A stretch of 64,000 bases of DNA. Source: Microcebus murinus (taxonomy: Eukaryota > Chordata > Mammalia > Primates > Cheirogaleidae). The stretch spans positions 17,547,537-17,611,536 of the forward strand of contig NC_134107.1 of the NCBI RefSeq assembly GCF_040939455.1, read 5' to 3'. A program made the position numbers and the translations under genes. The notes beneath the pieces are model-generated. The model was not told the origin of the DNA, made no database searches, and was given only the letters and a program-made list of their open reading frames with translations. Position 1 is the stretch's first letter, and each line of letters starts with the position of its first letter. Positions 27,101 to 36,218 of the stretch are shown piece after piece.

Positions 27101-30100
27101 TGGAATTTAAATACATCTTTCTTTAGGGCCAAAGTTACAAGATAATCAACAATGACACCCAGACTCTGATGCAATTTCCAAATGGTATCTGGCAATACTT
27201 CACCAATGGGTCAGTTGTGTGGACATGCAATGGAGAAAGAGAAAACAATCACACTTGGATAGCCAATCTCTCTAGAATATTCAGGGGAGGGACTTTTTTC
27301 ACACTTTTTATCTAAGGCATATCAAGTATAGTTAGAGAAGAAAAAGGATCTTTTAACTGTGCATTGGGTTTTCTCATCATTTTTCTGATTTTAATCCTTT
27401 TGAACCTTGGCAAAGCAAGGAATGATTTAAACCATATTTTACCAAAAAGGGGGGTTAAAACCCAAGAATATTACCTGGTTGATTAGTAGAAACCTTAATT
27501 AAGACACCATTCTCGTGTTACTTTCCTAGGACTTTTCCGTGTTTGTCATGACAAGAACTTATTGAATACTCATCTATTCCTGGGGTAGGAGTTAGATGGT
27601 CAGAGAGAAAGAGAGAGACAGAGACAGAGACAGGGAAGGGGATATCTCCAGCTCTCCTAGCTAATTCAAAATGATAGAAAACACATATCTTCATTTGACC
27701 TGGTCAAAACTAAACATAGTCTATGAGCTAACATTTATTCTATTAGCATTGTCCAAACCTTTACCACCCACGGGGGACATAGAGGTGTTCAGGGATAAGA
27801 TTAGAGTATTTTAGAAAGAGTTTATGAACTTCACAGAAGTACTGTCCAAGGTCAAGGCTGAGGCTGGATTGGTGTTATAATTTTATTTGATGATAGAGGA
27901 AAGAAAAGGCCTTTAGGCTTCTCTTTAGGTCTAAGTTTTATATTTCCCATCTGTTTCCCTAGTCTGTTCCCCACAATGCCGCGCCATAATTATCACAAAG
28001 TGGCACCTCTGGTGAGGTCATTGTGTGCCAAGCATGGATTGCAGTACGTGAATAAGCCCCTGCTGAAGGCGATCGGAGATATTTTCAGGTAAGAACAAAA
28101 TTTCCCTCAGTTCACAGCTCTCATTTCTCTTCTCTACCAGTCCTGACTACACACTGGTTTGTGAGTCATTCACCCAACACCCATTTATTGAGGGCGGCTG
28201 TGTGTGCAGCATGGATACAGACCCTACAGGGAACCATCTCAACAACAAAGATATTAATAAAAACAATAATACTTACCACTCACCTGTTGCCTTCTACAGG
28301 TACTTCTTAGTGAAAATGCCTTCCTCCCTACTGAATTTCAAGTTTCTTGAAGCCAAAGATGTTAGTTATTTGCTTTTCTGTCTCCCACAGAGCTTTGCAC
28401 AAGCTTTAGAATTTATATGATGGGAGGGACTGTAGAATCATCTGGTCCACTGTTGCAAATGTAGACAAATAAGGTGTTAAGGGATAAGGACATAAACCTG
28501 TGAATCGGGCTGGGCTGACTGATTAATAGTCAAGTGTGCAGGAACTGAAATACACACACATCCTTAGTTGTTCACTTAAAATTACCTGGAGAACATTGAT
28601 TGTGTTGGTGAATTTAACATCTAGTGGTCTGGGTTTAATAAATTTATCTTTCTTTTAGGATTGGAAACAAAATATATCTTTTTAAAATTAAATTAAATTA
28701 ATTTTTTTTATTTCGGCATATTATGGGGGTACAGATTTTAAGGTTTCAATAAATGCACTTTCCCCCCCATCCCTCCACAAGTCTGAGTCTCGGGCATGAC
28801 CATCCCCCAGATGGTGCACATCTCACTCATTATGTATGTATATACCCGCACCACTCCCCCTCCCACCTGCCCAATACCCTATTACTGTAGTACCTATGTG
28901 TCCACTTAGGTGCTGCTCGGTTAATACCACTTTGCTGGTGAGTATATGTGGTGTTTGTTTTTCCATTCTTGGGAAACTTCACTTAATAATATGGGCTCCA
29001 GCTCTAACCAGGAAAATATAAGATGTGCTATATCACCATTGTTTCTTAGAGCTGAATAGTACTCCTTGGTATACGTATACCACATTTTATTAATCCATTC
29101 CTGGATTGATGGGCACTTGGGCTGTTTCCACAGCCTTGCAATTATGAATTGTGCTGCTATAAACATTCGAGTGCAGGTGTCTTTTTTGTAGAGTGTCACT
29201 GGATCATTTGGGTAGATGCCCAGCAATGGGATTGCTGGATCAAATGGTAGATTCACTTGTATCGCTTTAAGGTATCTCCATATTGCTTTCCACAGAGGTT
29301 GAATTAGTTTGCAGTCCCACCAGCAGTATAGGAGTGTTCCCCTCTCTCCACATCCACACCAGCATCTGTTGTTTGGAGACTTTTTGATAAAGGCCATTCT
29401 CACTAGAGTTAAGTGATACCTCACTGTGGTTTTGATTTGCATTTCCCCAATAATTAGAGATGTTGAGCATTTTTTCATATGTTTGTTGGCTATTCTTCTG
29501 TTTTCTTTAGAAAAGTTTCTGTTCAAGTCCTTTGCCCACTTTTTAATAGCGTTATTTGATTTTTTCTTGCTGAATTTCGTGAGTTCTAAGAATATTCTAG
29601 TTATCAGCCCATTATCAGATGGGTAGAATGCAAAAATTTTCTCCCATTCTATAGCTGTCTGTTTATTTTAATGACTGTTTTTTTGGCTGTGCAGAAGCTT
29701 TTCAGTTTGATCATGTCCCATTTATTTATTTTTGTTGCTGCTATGATTGCCTTTGGGTACTTCTTCATAAATTCTTTGTCTAGGCCGATGTCTAGGAGAG
29801 TGTTTCCAACATTTTCCTCTGGATTTCTAATGGTTTCATACCTTAGGTTTAAGTCTGTTATCCAGCGTGATTTTTGTGAGAGGTAAAAGGTGTAGATCCT
29901 GCTTCGGCCTTCTACAAGTGGCTATCCAGTTTTCCCAGCACCATTTATTGAAAAGGGATTCTTTCCCCCAGCGTATGTTTTTGTCTGCTTTGTCAAAGAT
30001 TAGATGGCTATATGAGGACGCTTTTATATCAGGATTCTCAGATCTGTTCCACTGGTCAATATTCCTATTTTTGTGCCAATACCAGATTGTTTTAATTACT

Positions 30101-33100
30101 ACAGCTTTGTAGTATAGTTTGATACCTGGCATATTGATACCTCCCATTTTGTTTTTGTTGCCTAGGATTGCTGTTGATATTCGGGGTCTTCTCTGATTCC
30201 ATATGAAGTGTAAAATTATTTTTTCTATATCTGTGAAGAATACTGATGGGATTTTAATAGGTATTGCATTGAATTTGTAGATCAGTTTGGGTAGTATAGA
30301 CATTTTAATGATATTTAGTCTGCAGACCCATGAGCATGGTATGCATTTCCATCTGTTTACACCCTCTGCTATTTCCTTCCTCAGTGTTTCATAGTTCTCC
30401 CTGCAGAGGTCTTTTACCTCCTTGGTCAAGTATATTCCTAGGAACTTTAATTTCTTTGTTGCTATTGTGAAGGGAATTGAGTCTTTGATTTGGTTCTCAA
30501 TGAGATTGTTGTTGACGTGTATGAATGCCTCTGATTTCTGTGTATTGATTTTGTATCCTGAGACTTTACTGAAATCATTGATCAGTTCCAGGAGTTTCTT
30601 GGTTGAATCTTTGGGGTTTTCTAGATATAATATCATATCATCAGCAAACAGTGAAAGTTTGATCTCTTCTGCCCCTATTTGGATACCTTTGATTCCATTT
30701 TCCTGTCTGATTGCTGTAGCCAAGACTTCCAGCACTATGTTGAATAGAAGTGGAGATAGTGGGCAGCCTTGTCTGGTTCCAGTTCTAAGTGGGAATGATT
30801 TCAGTTTTTCCCCATTCAGTATGATGTTGGCTATGGGTCTGTCATATATGGCTTGTATCATTTTTGGTATTTTCCTTCTATGCCTATTATGTTAAGTGTT
30901 CATATCATGAAAGGGTGTTGAATTTTGTCAAAAGCTTTTTCTACATCTATTGAAAGAATCATGTGGTCTTTGTTTTTGCTTCTGTTTATGTGGTGAATTG
31001 CATTTATAGATTTACGTATGTTGAACCATCTCTGCATCCCTGGGATGAAGCCCACTTGGTCGTGGTGGATTATTTTTTGATAACCATCTGGATTCGGTTA
31101 GCTAAGATTTTGTTGCAAATTTTTGCATGTATATTCAATAGGGATATTGGTCTGTAGTTTTCTTTTTTTGTTGCATCCTTTTCTGGTTTTGGTATCAGAG
31201 TAATATTCCCTTCATAAAAGGTGTCGGGGAGGTTTCCGTTCTTCTCGATGTTGTGGAATAGTTTCTGCAAGATAGGTACTAGTTCTTCTTTGTAAGTGTG
31301 GTAAAATTCGGATGTGAAACCATCTGGAGCAGGACTTTTCTTTTTAGGGAGATTTTTAATTGCTGTTTCTATTTCAGCTCTTGAGATTGGTCTGTTCAGG
31401 AAATCTATTTCTTACTGGTTGAGCCTAGGGAGGCTGTGTGTTTCTAGAAATTTGTCCATTTCCTCCACATTTTCCAGTTTGTGTGCATAAAGATTTTTGT
31501 AGTATCCATAATTTGTATCTTGTATTCATAAATTATATCTCTTTGGGATCAGTTGTGGTGTCTCATTTTTTGTTCCTGATGGAGCTTATTAGAGATTTCT
31601 CTTTTCTGCTTTTCGTTAGCTTACCCAATGGCATGTCAATTTTGTTTATTTTTTCAAAGAACCAACTTTTTGTTTTATTAATCTCCTGAATAGCTTACCT
31701 GTTTTGAATTTCATTTAGTTTTGATTTGATCTTGTTGATTTCACTTCTTCTGCTGGGTTTGGGGTTGATCTGTCCTTCTTTTTCCAGCTCTTGGAGTCAT
31801 TTCCTTAGATTGTCTGTTTGTGATCTTTTTGACTTTTGGTTATAGGCATTTATGGAGATAAACTTTCCTCTCAGAACTGCTTTAGTTGTGTCCCAGTGGA
31901 TTTGATACCTTGTCTCTCCATTGTCATTTTCTTCATAAATTTTTTAATTTCCATCTTGATTTCTTCATTTATGAAGTAATCATTTAGTAGGAGGTTGTTT
32001 AATTTCCACGTTTTTGTGTAGAAATGTGTTTCTGTTAGGGTTGATTTCTACTTTTGTTCCACTGTGATCTGAGCAGGTACATGGTATGATTTCTATTTTT
32101 TTAACATTTCTTGAGGTTTACTTTGTGTCCTAGGATGTCAATCTTAGGGAATGTCCCATGAGCTAATCAGAAGAATGTATATTCAGTGGATTTTGGGTAG
32201 AATGTTCTGTAGATGTCAGTCAGACCCAATTGTTCTAGAGTTTTGTTTAAGTCCATTATTTCTTTATTAATTTTCTGTTTGGAGAATTTGTCTTGTGCCA
32301 TCAGTGGGGTGTGGAAATCTCTGGTGATTATGGAGTTGCTATTAATCAATTTGCTTAGATCCAGTAAGGTTTGCTTTATGAATCTGGGTCCACCTAAGTT
32401 GGGTGCATATATATTTAAAATTGTTATGTTTTCTTGTTGAACTGTACCTTTCACCATTATATAAAGACCCTCTTTCTCTTTTACTTGTTGCTTTAAAAAC
32501 TAAATCGTCTGAAATTAGAACTGCCTTGCCAGCCTTCTTTTGACTTCCACTTGGTTGGAATACTGATCTCTACCCTTTTACTTTTAGTCTATATGCATCC
32601 TTGCAGGTTAGATGTGTTTCCTGAAGACAGCATACACTTGGCCTGTATTTTCTTATCCATTCAGCCAGCCTATGTCTCTTGAGTGGAGAGTTTAAGCCAT
32701 TCACATTTATTGAGAGAACTGATAGGTAAGGTAGATTACTGTTCATTCTGTTGGGTTGGATGTTGTTGCTTTGATTTATCTCTTGAGCCATTGTAAAATT
32801 TGGCCTTTAATCTTTGGGTTTTGGTTGTTTTTATATTCATGAGTTTTTATTATGGTGTTCCGTGCATAACAGTGTTTTGAGTAGTTCTTGTAGGGCTGGT
32901 CTTGTCTTGGTGAATTCTCTGTGACTTTGCTTATCTGAGAATGTCTTGATTTCTCCCTCATAGATGAAGCTTAGTTTTGCAGGGAATAAGATTCTTGGCT
33001 GGGCATTGTTTTGCTTCAGAAGAGTGAAAATGGGGCCCCAGTGTTTCCTTCCTTGTAAAGTCTCATTAGAGAAGTCTGGTGTTATTTGAATTGGCTTTCC

Positions 33101-36100
33101 TTTGTATGTTACTTGCTTCTTTCATCTTACAGCTCTTAGAAGGGCCTCTTTAGTTGATATTTTGGTCAATCTGATGACTGCATGTCGTGTTGTCTTCCTG
33201 TTTGCATTGAATTTCCCAGGGGTCCTCTGAGCTTCTTGAACTTGTTTATAGAGATTTTGAGCAAGGCCTGGGAAATTTTCCTCTATTATATCTTCAAATA
33301 GCTTGTCCAACCCTTGAGTGTTGTCTTCTTCCCTTTCTGGTAACCCTATGACCCTCACATTAGGTTTCTTCACATAATCCCACATCTCTTGTAGGCTTTT
33401 CTCTTTTCTCTTGTTTTTCTGCTCTATCGCTGTGAGTGATTTATTTAATTGGAGGATGTTATCTTCAATCTCTGAGATTCTTTCTTCTGTTTGATCTACC
33501 CTATTCTTGATATTTTCCATTGTATTTTGTTGTTCCCTGAATTGATTCTTCCTTTCTATGAGTTCTGTTAAAGTTTTCTTCATTGTATGGATATCTTTAG
33601 TGAACTTTTATTCCAGGTCCTGGAGGCTTTTTGTGGTTTCTTTGTGTTGGTTATTGAGTTGCTCTTGCAGGTCGTTGAATTTTTTTATAATCCACATTCG
33701 AAATTCCTCTTCTGTCATTTTGGTTGCCTGATTTTGGTTGGTGTCCATTTCTAAGGGGCTTGTGCTCCTCTTTGGGGGTGTGTTTTCCATTTGGTTCTTC
33801 GTATTTCCAGAGTTTCTTCGCTGATTTCCTCCCATGTCGATGAGTTGTTGTTTCTTTCCTTTAGGTTTTCATTTGGGTAATCACACGGCTTGTTTAGTTT
33901 CTGAGCCGGTAGGTGGTGTCTGTGGGTGAGATTTGACCACTCCCTGTATAATGAATGAGTCAGTAGGTGCCGTGAAAAGGGTGTGCAGGATGTCCTCCCT
34001 GTCAGTAGGTGGTCCTTGCTTGGAGAAACAGGCTATGCTGTTGTTTTTGTGTCCTGTTATCAGCTCTTGTTCCTGTAGAGAGGCCCTCTAATGTCTCAGG
34101 TGTTTAGTGGGGCCCTTGGATTTCCAGGTGTGTCCTTTTCTCCCCCTCAGTGAGGGCTTGCCTAGGAGAGAGTGGGAAGAGCTGGGTTGGGTAAACCTGC
34201 CTTCTGGCACCACCAATGTCCTTAGCAGGGGTCAAAGTTCTGTTTTTTGCTTCTAGGAAAAGCTGTCAGGGAGGGGCTGGAATGGCCCGCTTAGTCAGAA
34301 AGTCTATGTGTGGGGTGGGGCTGTCTGCAATCTGCAGTCTGGAGTGGGCCTCACTTCTTTCCACCCTCCCCAACTCCGCAGCTACTCCTGGGCCTCTGCC
34401 AGCAGGCCAGACCACATGCCACCAGGCTTCCCCTGACTGTGATGCCGGCTAGGAGGTTCCCTGCGCAGGAACGCCACCTGGGCTGGGTGCATGACCTCCC
34501 TTTGAGAGGATGGTTGCCCTCTAGGATGCTGATCTGCCCCCAAAGGCATACACACCTCAGTAGGCTATTCATGTATATCCCTTCTATGCCCCGGGCAATG
34601 CGAGACCTCAGTGCATGGGATCTGGTCTGCAGCTCTGACCTCTGGGCCCCAGAGTTCAAACTATGTCCCCACCAGGGAGAGGAGTGCCAGTCCCAACTCA
34701 CCCACGGGGAGCCCATGCTGGGTCGATGTCTCTCAGCCTCAGGGTCTGCCCCGTTCTCCTGGGATCACCGTGCCAGCAGCACCTGGGAGGGCTGGCAGGT
34801 AGGTAGCTCACGGTCTGAGTTCTCCTCAGTCAGCTGTAGGGTGCCAAAAGGGAAGGTCCTGTTCCCTGGAGGTGCCTCTGGCTGGTGGCTGTATTGTCTC
34901 TCTGGGGAGTCGTGGGTAGGGTCGGTTGAGGGGAGAATGAGGCAATATGGCGCCTGCCACATGGCTCGGGTTTGTGCATTCGGAGGTCCCCCAAGGGATT
35001 TGGGAGCCTGGTGCTGCGTCTGCTACTGGCTTACCACTCACTGGTGGCAGCTGTCTCTGGGCTGGTGTCCGCAGGTCTCTCCACCTGCTGGGGAGCCCAC
35101 TAGCAGTCCCAGATGCAGTGGAGGGGAAAGGTGACCAATGAAGCTATCCTTCCCGCTGGTCTCCGGGCTGGTCTGGCGGTCTCAGCTTCCAGTTCTCCTC
35201 TGCAACCTACTCCTGTGGAGTCTCCTGTGGTCTCAGGTACCCCTCCTTCCTACCCTCGTCTGCTGTATGCTTGTCTTCTTGCTTCTTTCTTCTAATTTCT
35301 GCTAGAATCTGTCTTTTCTGCAGAGACACTCTGTCTGGCGGTGTTTCTCATCTGCCATCTTGATTCCAACCCCACAAAATATATCTTGAATCAGCTGGCC
35401 TGATAGCCACGCTCTGACTTAATTCCTGACCAATGCTCCAGCTTTAGACTCTCCACCATCACCCTCCTCACTTCCTGCCCTCTAGATATCTGGCATAACC
35501 TGAGTTGCTACAAACTCCCTGCCACCGGCCTTCTCATGCCTTTGCCACTTTTTTTCTTCCAAACTACCGCCTCTCCGCATATCAGCTTGTCGATTCCCAT
35601 TCACTTTCCAAGTCTCATATCAAATACCTTTTCCCCATGTCAGTCTTCTCTGACCCTCAGGACTAAATCCATCACATGCTCTTGCAGCACCTGGTTCTCT
35701 TCATTTGTGACCTTTATCACAATCATTTTTAAATAACATACTAGGTAACAAATTGTTTACTATGTGACTCTCAAGCTAGACCAGGAACTCTATGTGAACA
35801 GAATTCACATCTATCCTAATCATTGCTGAATCCCTAGAGCCCAGAAAAATATCTTCCACCTTATAAAATAGTGCAGCTAGGTGGATATAGGATGGTTGTT
35901 ATACAGGTATGTGGACACAGAAGAAAATAAAATGAAAATAAAATGAAAATAAAATGAAATAAAATCTCAATCTCTCCCGGAAAGTAGATGTGACCTGACC
36001 TGCTAAAAGCAATTTGGTGTATTTGCTCCTTCTCCACTGGTGAACAGAGAATGCCATTTATCAAATGCACCTGGAAATGATGACATTTTCCTGAAACAGG

Positions 36101-36218
36101 CAGATGAGAAAATTGAGAAGCTCCCTTTGAGGGAGCTGCTGATGATTTCATTTACTCCTCCCACAGGTCTTTGAAGAATTCCGGAGCTCTCTGGAAGGAT
36201 GCTTACTATGAAACATGA
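2930..36218 (+). CDS. FADS2B: FADS2-like front-end fatty acid desaturase, exons 3-12 (probable FADS2B)
   Basis: The coding exons are 2930-3127, 5364-5465, 8986-9111, 12463-12523, 22804-22880, 23077-23174, 24187-24283, 26679-26758, 27963-28088 and 36167-36218. They sum to 1017 bases (338 codons plus TGA), and every junction is AG/GT. Their sizes match the FADS1/2/3 family from exon 3 onward. Family knowledge: these are ER-membrane enzymes that use cytochrome b5 electrons and a di-iron centre held by three histidine boxes to insert a double bond between an existing one and the carboxyl end of a fatty acyl-CoA. All three boxes are seen: HDAGH (exon 4), HFQHH (exon 5) and QIEHH (exons 10/11). Hydrophobic stretches in exons 3, 7 and 8 fit the membrane segments. 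The 338 residues correspond to roughly residues 107-444 of a FADS2-sized protein. The N-terminal cytochrome b5 part (exons 1-2) is not in the window. The sequence is too diverged for FADS2 orthology, so FADS2B is inferred. It is intact as far as seen. Substrate and expression are unknown. Confidence 0.9.
3230..3410 (+). repeat. MIR SINE, with possible L2 remnant just after (3480-3660)
   Basis: The core reads ATCTCATCTGTAAAATGGGG...ATACCTAGCTCAGTG...GGTAAAT, the typical MIR 3' half. The following 200 bp show an L2-like 'GGGCAGAGACTTTATCTTATA' segment. Confidence 0.5.
4040..4225 (-). repeat. MIR SINE
   Basis: Reverse-orientation MIR: ...ACTTGCCCAGAGTCATG...GAATCCAAATCTGTCTGACTTCAAAGTCCATG. Confidence 0.55.
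4320..5221 (+). mobile_element. 5'-truncated L1 in intron 3
   Basis: Begins GATCTGATCAAATTAAAAAG and covers the ORF2 C-terminal region to an AT-rich tail. It is flanked by a perfect 14-bp target-site duplication AAAAAGCAGGCCAG (4306-4319 and 5222-5235). ORF2 relics at 4372-4683 carry stops. Confidence 0.88.
5364..5465 (+). CDS. FADS2B: FADS2B exon 4 (102 bp, histidine box 1)
   Basis: The acceptor is TCTCCTAG and the donor is GTACAG. The 34 codons in phase 0 match the FADS exon 4 length exactly. The exon carries box 1 as [11 protein letters not shown], where FADS paralogues usually have an aromatic or bulky residue in the middle (HDYGH or HDFGH). [13 protein letters not shown] follows, a conserved stretch. 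Both box histidines are kept. Confidence 0.9.
6545..6750. repeat. Possible non-autonomous hAT (Charlie-type) element
   Basis: The ends CAGTGCTTCTC and GAACTGCTGC look like hAT terminal inverted repeats. The internal GATCACCTG-like pattern is degenerate, and a (A)n/(GAAA)n patch interrupts it. Confidence 0.3.
6770..6965 (+). repeat. MIR SINE
   Basis: GGGTGACCTTGAACAAGTTACTTAATG, CAGTTTCTTCAACTGCAAAATG and CACAGTGCCTGGC...AATGCTCAATAATG are all MIR landmarks in order. Confidence 0.7.
7775..8070. repeat. hAT-Charlie-like DNA transposon remnant
   Basis: Contains TTTCAACATGTGAACAAAATAA, ATTGAGATATTTCATGCTC and CCACATTTGAAGTG...TAGCCACATGGGGCTAATGG, a pattern I recognise from non-autonomous hAT elements. 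I cannot name the subfamily with certainty. Confidence 0.4.
8195..8370 (-). repeat. MIR SINE
   Basis: Reverse MIR core: AACCCATGGAGGTAAA...TTTTACAG...GATTTGCTCAAATCCCACAGC. Confidence 0.45.
8986..9111 (+). CDS. FADS2B: FADS2B exon 5 (126 bp, histidine box 2)
   Basis: The acceptor is TTCTCCTCAG and the donor is GTACAC. The 42 codons in phase 0 include [20 protein letters not shown], so box 2 (HxxHH) is complete as HFQHH. The residue after WWN is Cys; in FADS1 and FADS2 as I remember them it is His. The [15 protein letters not shown] segment that follows is typical of the family. Confidence 0.93.
9112..12462. other. Intron 5; no gene or clear repeat
   Basis: No FADS-like or other exon was recognised. 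There are short AT-rich and CA-rich patches ((CA)n at about 12352-12386) and a weak old-repeat trace near 11640-11760. Confidence 0.5.
12463..12523 (+). CDS. FADS2B: FADS2B exon 6 (61 bp)
   Basis: The acceptor is a long T-run followed by CTCCATTCAG, and the donor is GTGAGT. Twenty codons ([20 protein letters not shown]) plus one base match the FADS exon 6 length and its YGKKK-like start. The last G joins exon 7 to make a Val codon. Confidence 0.9.
13877..13989 (-). other. G-rich tracts of the L1 3'UTR
   Basis: On the L1 sense strand two poly-G blocks (around 13962-13989 and 13877-13892) flank the CATACATG/CTGGGGGATGGTC segment. Such polypurine tracts are a known feature of L1 3'UTRs and could form quadruplexes. 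Confidence 0.6.
14038..17805 (-). CDS. L1 ORF2p, open for 1255 codons, N-terminus missing
   Basis: The frame is open from the truncation point to its stop, with no internal stop or frameshift. It runs from the endonuclease (QETHL, TGDFN and SDHNGI blocks) through the reverse transcriptase (FADDMILYL active site; [14 protein letters not shown]) to the C-terminal Cys-rich segment ([19 protein letters not shown]). Comparison with the sister copy at 28681-35373 shows about 36 N-terminal residues missing, including the NVNGLNS block that carries a catalytic Asn of the L1 endonuclease. Family role: target-primed reverse transcription of L1 RNA. An intact RT with a beheaded endonuclease and no promoter means it is not autonomous. 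Openness over 3.7 kb points to recent insertion. Confidence 0.95.
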   Translation of the reverse strand, partial: LKRHRLAEWIRKYRPSICCLQETHLTCKDAYRLKVKGWRSVFQASGSQKKAGVAVLISDDLVFKPTKVVKDKEGHYIMVKGTVQQEEITILNIYAPNLGAPSFIKQTLLDLSKWINTNSIITGDFNTPLTAQDRSSKQKINKEIMDLNKTLEQLGLTDIYRTFYPKSTEYTFFSSAHGTFSKIDHILGHKVNLKKFKKIEIIPCIFSDHNGIKLEINPNRNSHFYTKTWKLNNLLLNDYFVNEEIKTEIKNFYEENNNGETSYQLLWDTAKAVLRGKFISINAYNQKSKRSQIDNLMKRLKELEKEEQTSPKPSRRSEINKIKSELNEIENRKAIQEINKTKSWFFEKINKIDTPLAKLTKSRKEKSLISSIRNKKGDITTDPKEIQDIIYEYYKDIYSHKLENVEEMDKFLETHSLPRLNQEEIDSLNRPISTAEIETAIKNLPKKKSPGPDGFTPEFYHTYKEELIPILQKLFHNMEKNGNLPDTFYEANITLIPKPEKNPTKKENYRPISLMNIDAKIFNKILANRIQTLIKKIIHHDQVGFIPGMQGWFNIRKSINAIHHINRSKNKDHMILSIDAEKAVDKIQHPFMIRTLKKIGIEGTYLKMIQAIYDRPIANIILNGEKLKAFPLRTGTRQGCPLSPLLFNIVLEVLATAIRQESGIKGIQIGAEEIKLSLFADDMILYLENPKDSTRKLLELINEFSKVSGYKINTQKSEAFVYANNNQIENQIKDSIPFTIATKKLKYLGVYLTKEVKDLYRENYETLRKGIAEDVNRWKSIPCSWIGRLNIIKMSILPKLIYRFNAIPIKIPSAFFTDIEKIILRFVWNQRRPRISRAILGNKNKLGGINMPDIKLYYKAVVIKTIWYWHKNRIIDQWNRCENPDIKPSSYSHLIFDKVDKNIRWGKESLFNKWCWENWIATCRRLKQDPHLSPLTKINSRWITDLNLRYETIRILEENVGNTLLDIGLGKEFMKKSPKAIKAATKINKWDMIKLQSFCTAKETVMKVGRQPTEWEKIFASYVSDKGLITRIYLELTKISKKKSNNPIKKWAKDMNRNFSKEDRRMANKHMKKCSPSLIIRETQIKTTMRYHLTPVRMAFIKKSPNNKCWHGCGERGTLLHCWWDCKLVQPLWKAIWRYLKAIQVNIPFDPAIPLLGIYPNDPVTLYKKDTCTRMFIAAQFIIARLWKQPKCPSIQEWINKMWYMYTMEYYSSLRNNGDIAHLIFSWLELEPILLSEVSQEWKNKHQIYSPANWY
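18428..22013. mobile_element. L1 with 5' inversion (twin priming)
   Basis: 18428 to about 20870 is L1 in reverse orientation, running from mid-ORF2 back through ORF1 and upstream sequence. About 20870-22013 is L1 in forward orientation, from late ORF2 to the 3' tail. This order is what twin-primed reverse transcription produces. A 10-bp direct repeat TAAAGTAAAT flanks the whole (18418-18427 and 22014-22023), so it is one insertion. ORF2 relics occur at 18542-18799 and 19209-19523. All frames are broken, so it is old. Confidence 0.85.
22024..22803. other. End of intron 6; nothing recognised
   Basis: Unique-looking sequence between the inverted L1 and exon 7. No exon-like frame beyond short chance ORFs was found. 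Confidence 0.5.
22804..22880 (+). CDS. FADS2B: FADS2B exon 7 (77 bp, membrane segment)
   Basis: The acceptor is TTCTTTTTCAG and the donor is GTGAGT. With the split codon it encodes [20 protein letters not shown] and then LRRDWG, aligning to the PPLLIPMYF...KNW region of FADS2. It has the exact family exon length. It follows a 10-kb intron swollen by three L1 insertions. Confidence 0.9.
23077..23174 (+). CDS. FADS2B: FADS2B exon 8 (98 bp, membrane segment)
   Basis: The acceptor is TTCTCTGCAG and the donor is GTAAGA. It encodes [20 protein letters not shown] and then a hydrophobic run ([12 protein letters not shown]), ending with two bases of a Lys codon completed in exon 9. Length and motif match FADS exon 8. 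Confidence 0.92.
23650..23880 (-). repeat. MIR SINE
   Basis: Reverse MIR: CTCATACAACCTGGTAAGG...GATTAAATGACTTGCCCAAAGGTATG. Confidence 0.6.
24187..24283 (+). CDS. FADS2B: FADS2B exon 9 (97 bp)
   Basis: The acceptor is CCTCCAAAAG and the donor is GTAATG. It encodes [20 protein letters not shown] and then [12 protein letters not shown], aligning to FLESHW...RDWFSSQ of FADS2. The exon length is the family value. The acceptor tract is purine-rich near the AG, a weaker site than the others. Confidence 0.9.
24380..24545 (-). repeat. MIR SINE
   Basis: Reverse MIR: AGGTGCTTTGCATTTATCT...TTTACAGATGATAACTGAA...ATAAGGTCACAAAACTAAGTGG. It lies just after exon 9. Confidence 0.6.
24556..24775. repeat. 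Non-autonomous hAT element
   Basis: Contains GGGTCAGTCAACTGTACTC...GCCAAATCCAGGCTGC...GTAAATAAAGTTCTATTGG and AGCACAGCCATGATCATCCA, a familiar Charlie-type non-autonomous sequence. Confidence 0.5.
24930..26670. repeat. Degenerate repeat-rich stretch of intron 9
   Basis: A-rich run at 24935-24962. L1-like reverse fragment around 25170-25410 (GGATATTAACACACTG, ATATTTTCCCAG). Possible hAT ends near 25115 and 26010 enclosing it. L2-like segment at 26290-26610 (GAGTTCTTGAGACCAGGGACTGTG). Boundaries are approximate. Confidence 0.3.
26679..26758 (+). CDS. FADS2B: FADS2B exon 10 (80 bp, start of histidine box 3)
   Basis: The acceptor is CTTTGCAG and the donor is GTGAGT. It encodes [20 protein letters not shown] and QIEH, with the last His of QIEHH split across the intron (CA + T). 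This is the front-end-desaturase version of box 3, with Gln in place of the first His. Confidence 0.94.
27963..28088 (+). CDS. FADS2B: FADS2B exon 11 (126 bp, end of histidine box 3)
   Basis: The acceptor is TTTCCCTAG and the donor is GTAAGA. It completes QIEHH and continues [25 protein letters not shown] and [11 protein letters not shown], closely matching the FADS C-terminal region. It is the most conserved exon of the set. Confidence 0.95.
28921..32791 (-). pseudogene. L1 ORF2, frameshifted
   Basis: The start [20 protein letters not shown] is present with the endonuclease N terminus. Breaks include a TAG after LKVKG (about 32570), small deletions near 32490, a 20-odd-bp tandem duplication near 31507-31540 and a 5-bp deletion near 29868. 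Open pieces remain at 32167-32457, 31070-31270, 29836-30861 (RT with FADDMILYL) and 28921-29526 (C-terminal Cys-rich part). Confidence 0.9.
33122..33835 (-). pseudogene. L1 ORF1, two premature stops
   Basis: Starts [15 protein letters not shown], then a coiled-coil region ([20 protein letters not shown]) and the RNA-recognition start ([12 protein letters not shown]). A TAA at 33608-33610 interrupts the coiled coil, and a TGA at 33122-33124 ends it after KEALLRAVR. The frame continues recognisably beyond ([10 protein letters not shown]), so the C-terminal domain is cut off. ORF1p normally forms trimers that coat L1 RNA. Confidence 0.85.
33838..35373 (-). promoter_or_regulatory. L1 5'UTR with internal promoter
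   Basis: GC- and CpG-rich sequence with no L1 protein similarity, between the element's 5' end and ORF1. The sense strand starts GGGGTTGGAATCAAGATGGC, and CAAGATGGC at 35353-35361 is the YY1-site core that sits at the same place in human L1. By analogy it drove Pol II transcription from the element's first bases. Confidence 0.7.
35440..35860 (+). repeat. L2 LINE fragment
   Basis: Pattern of the L2 3' end: CTTCTCATGCCTTTGCC...CTTCTCTGACCCTCAGG...CATCACATGCTC...GAATCCCTAGAGCCCAG. Lies between the L1 and exon 12. Confidence 0.5.
36167..36218 (+). CDS. FADS2B: FADS2B exon 12, terminal coding part
   Basis: The acceptor is TTACTCCTCCCACAG. The exon completes an Arg codon, then encodes [16 protein letters not shown] and TGA. 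FADS2 ends with a tail of the same length and pattern, so the C terminus is not truncated. Position 36167 follows the 8-kb intron 11, which holds the full-length L1. Confidence 0.92.

Larger units (their letters stand above)
28681..35373 (-). mobile_element. Full-length L1 (6.7 kb), antisense in intron 11
   Basis: Flanked by a perfect 14-bp target-site duplication ACAAAATATATCTT (28667-28680 and 35374-35387). From its 5' end at 35373 it has a GC-rich 5'UTR of about 1.5 kb, ORF1, a short spacer, ORF2, a G-rich 3'UTR and an A-rich tail. The ORFs are broken, so it is a dead but complete copy. It is very similar to the young copy at 13817-17807. Confidence 0.95.

Noticed and set aside
34216..35295. 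Several overlapping long ORFs suggesting a GC-rich host exon
   Set aside because: They lie wholly within the 5'UTR of the full-length L1, bounded by its target duplication. Kept only as a possible ORF0-like observation.
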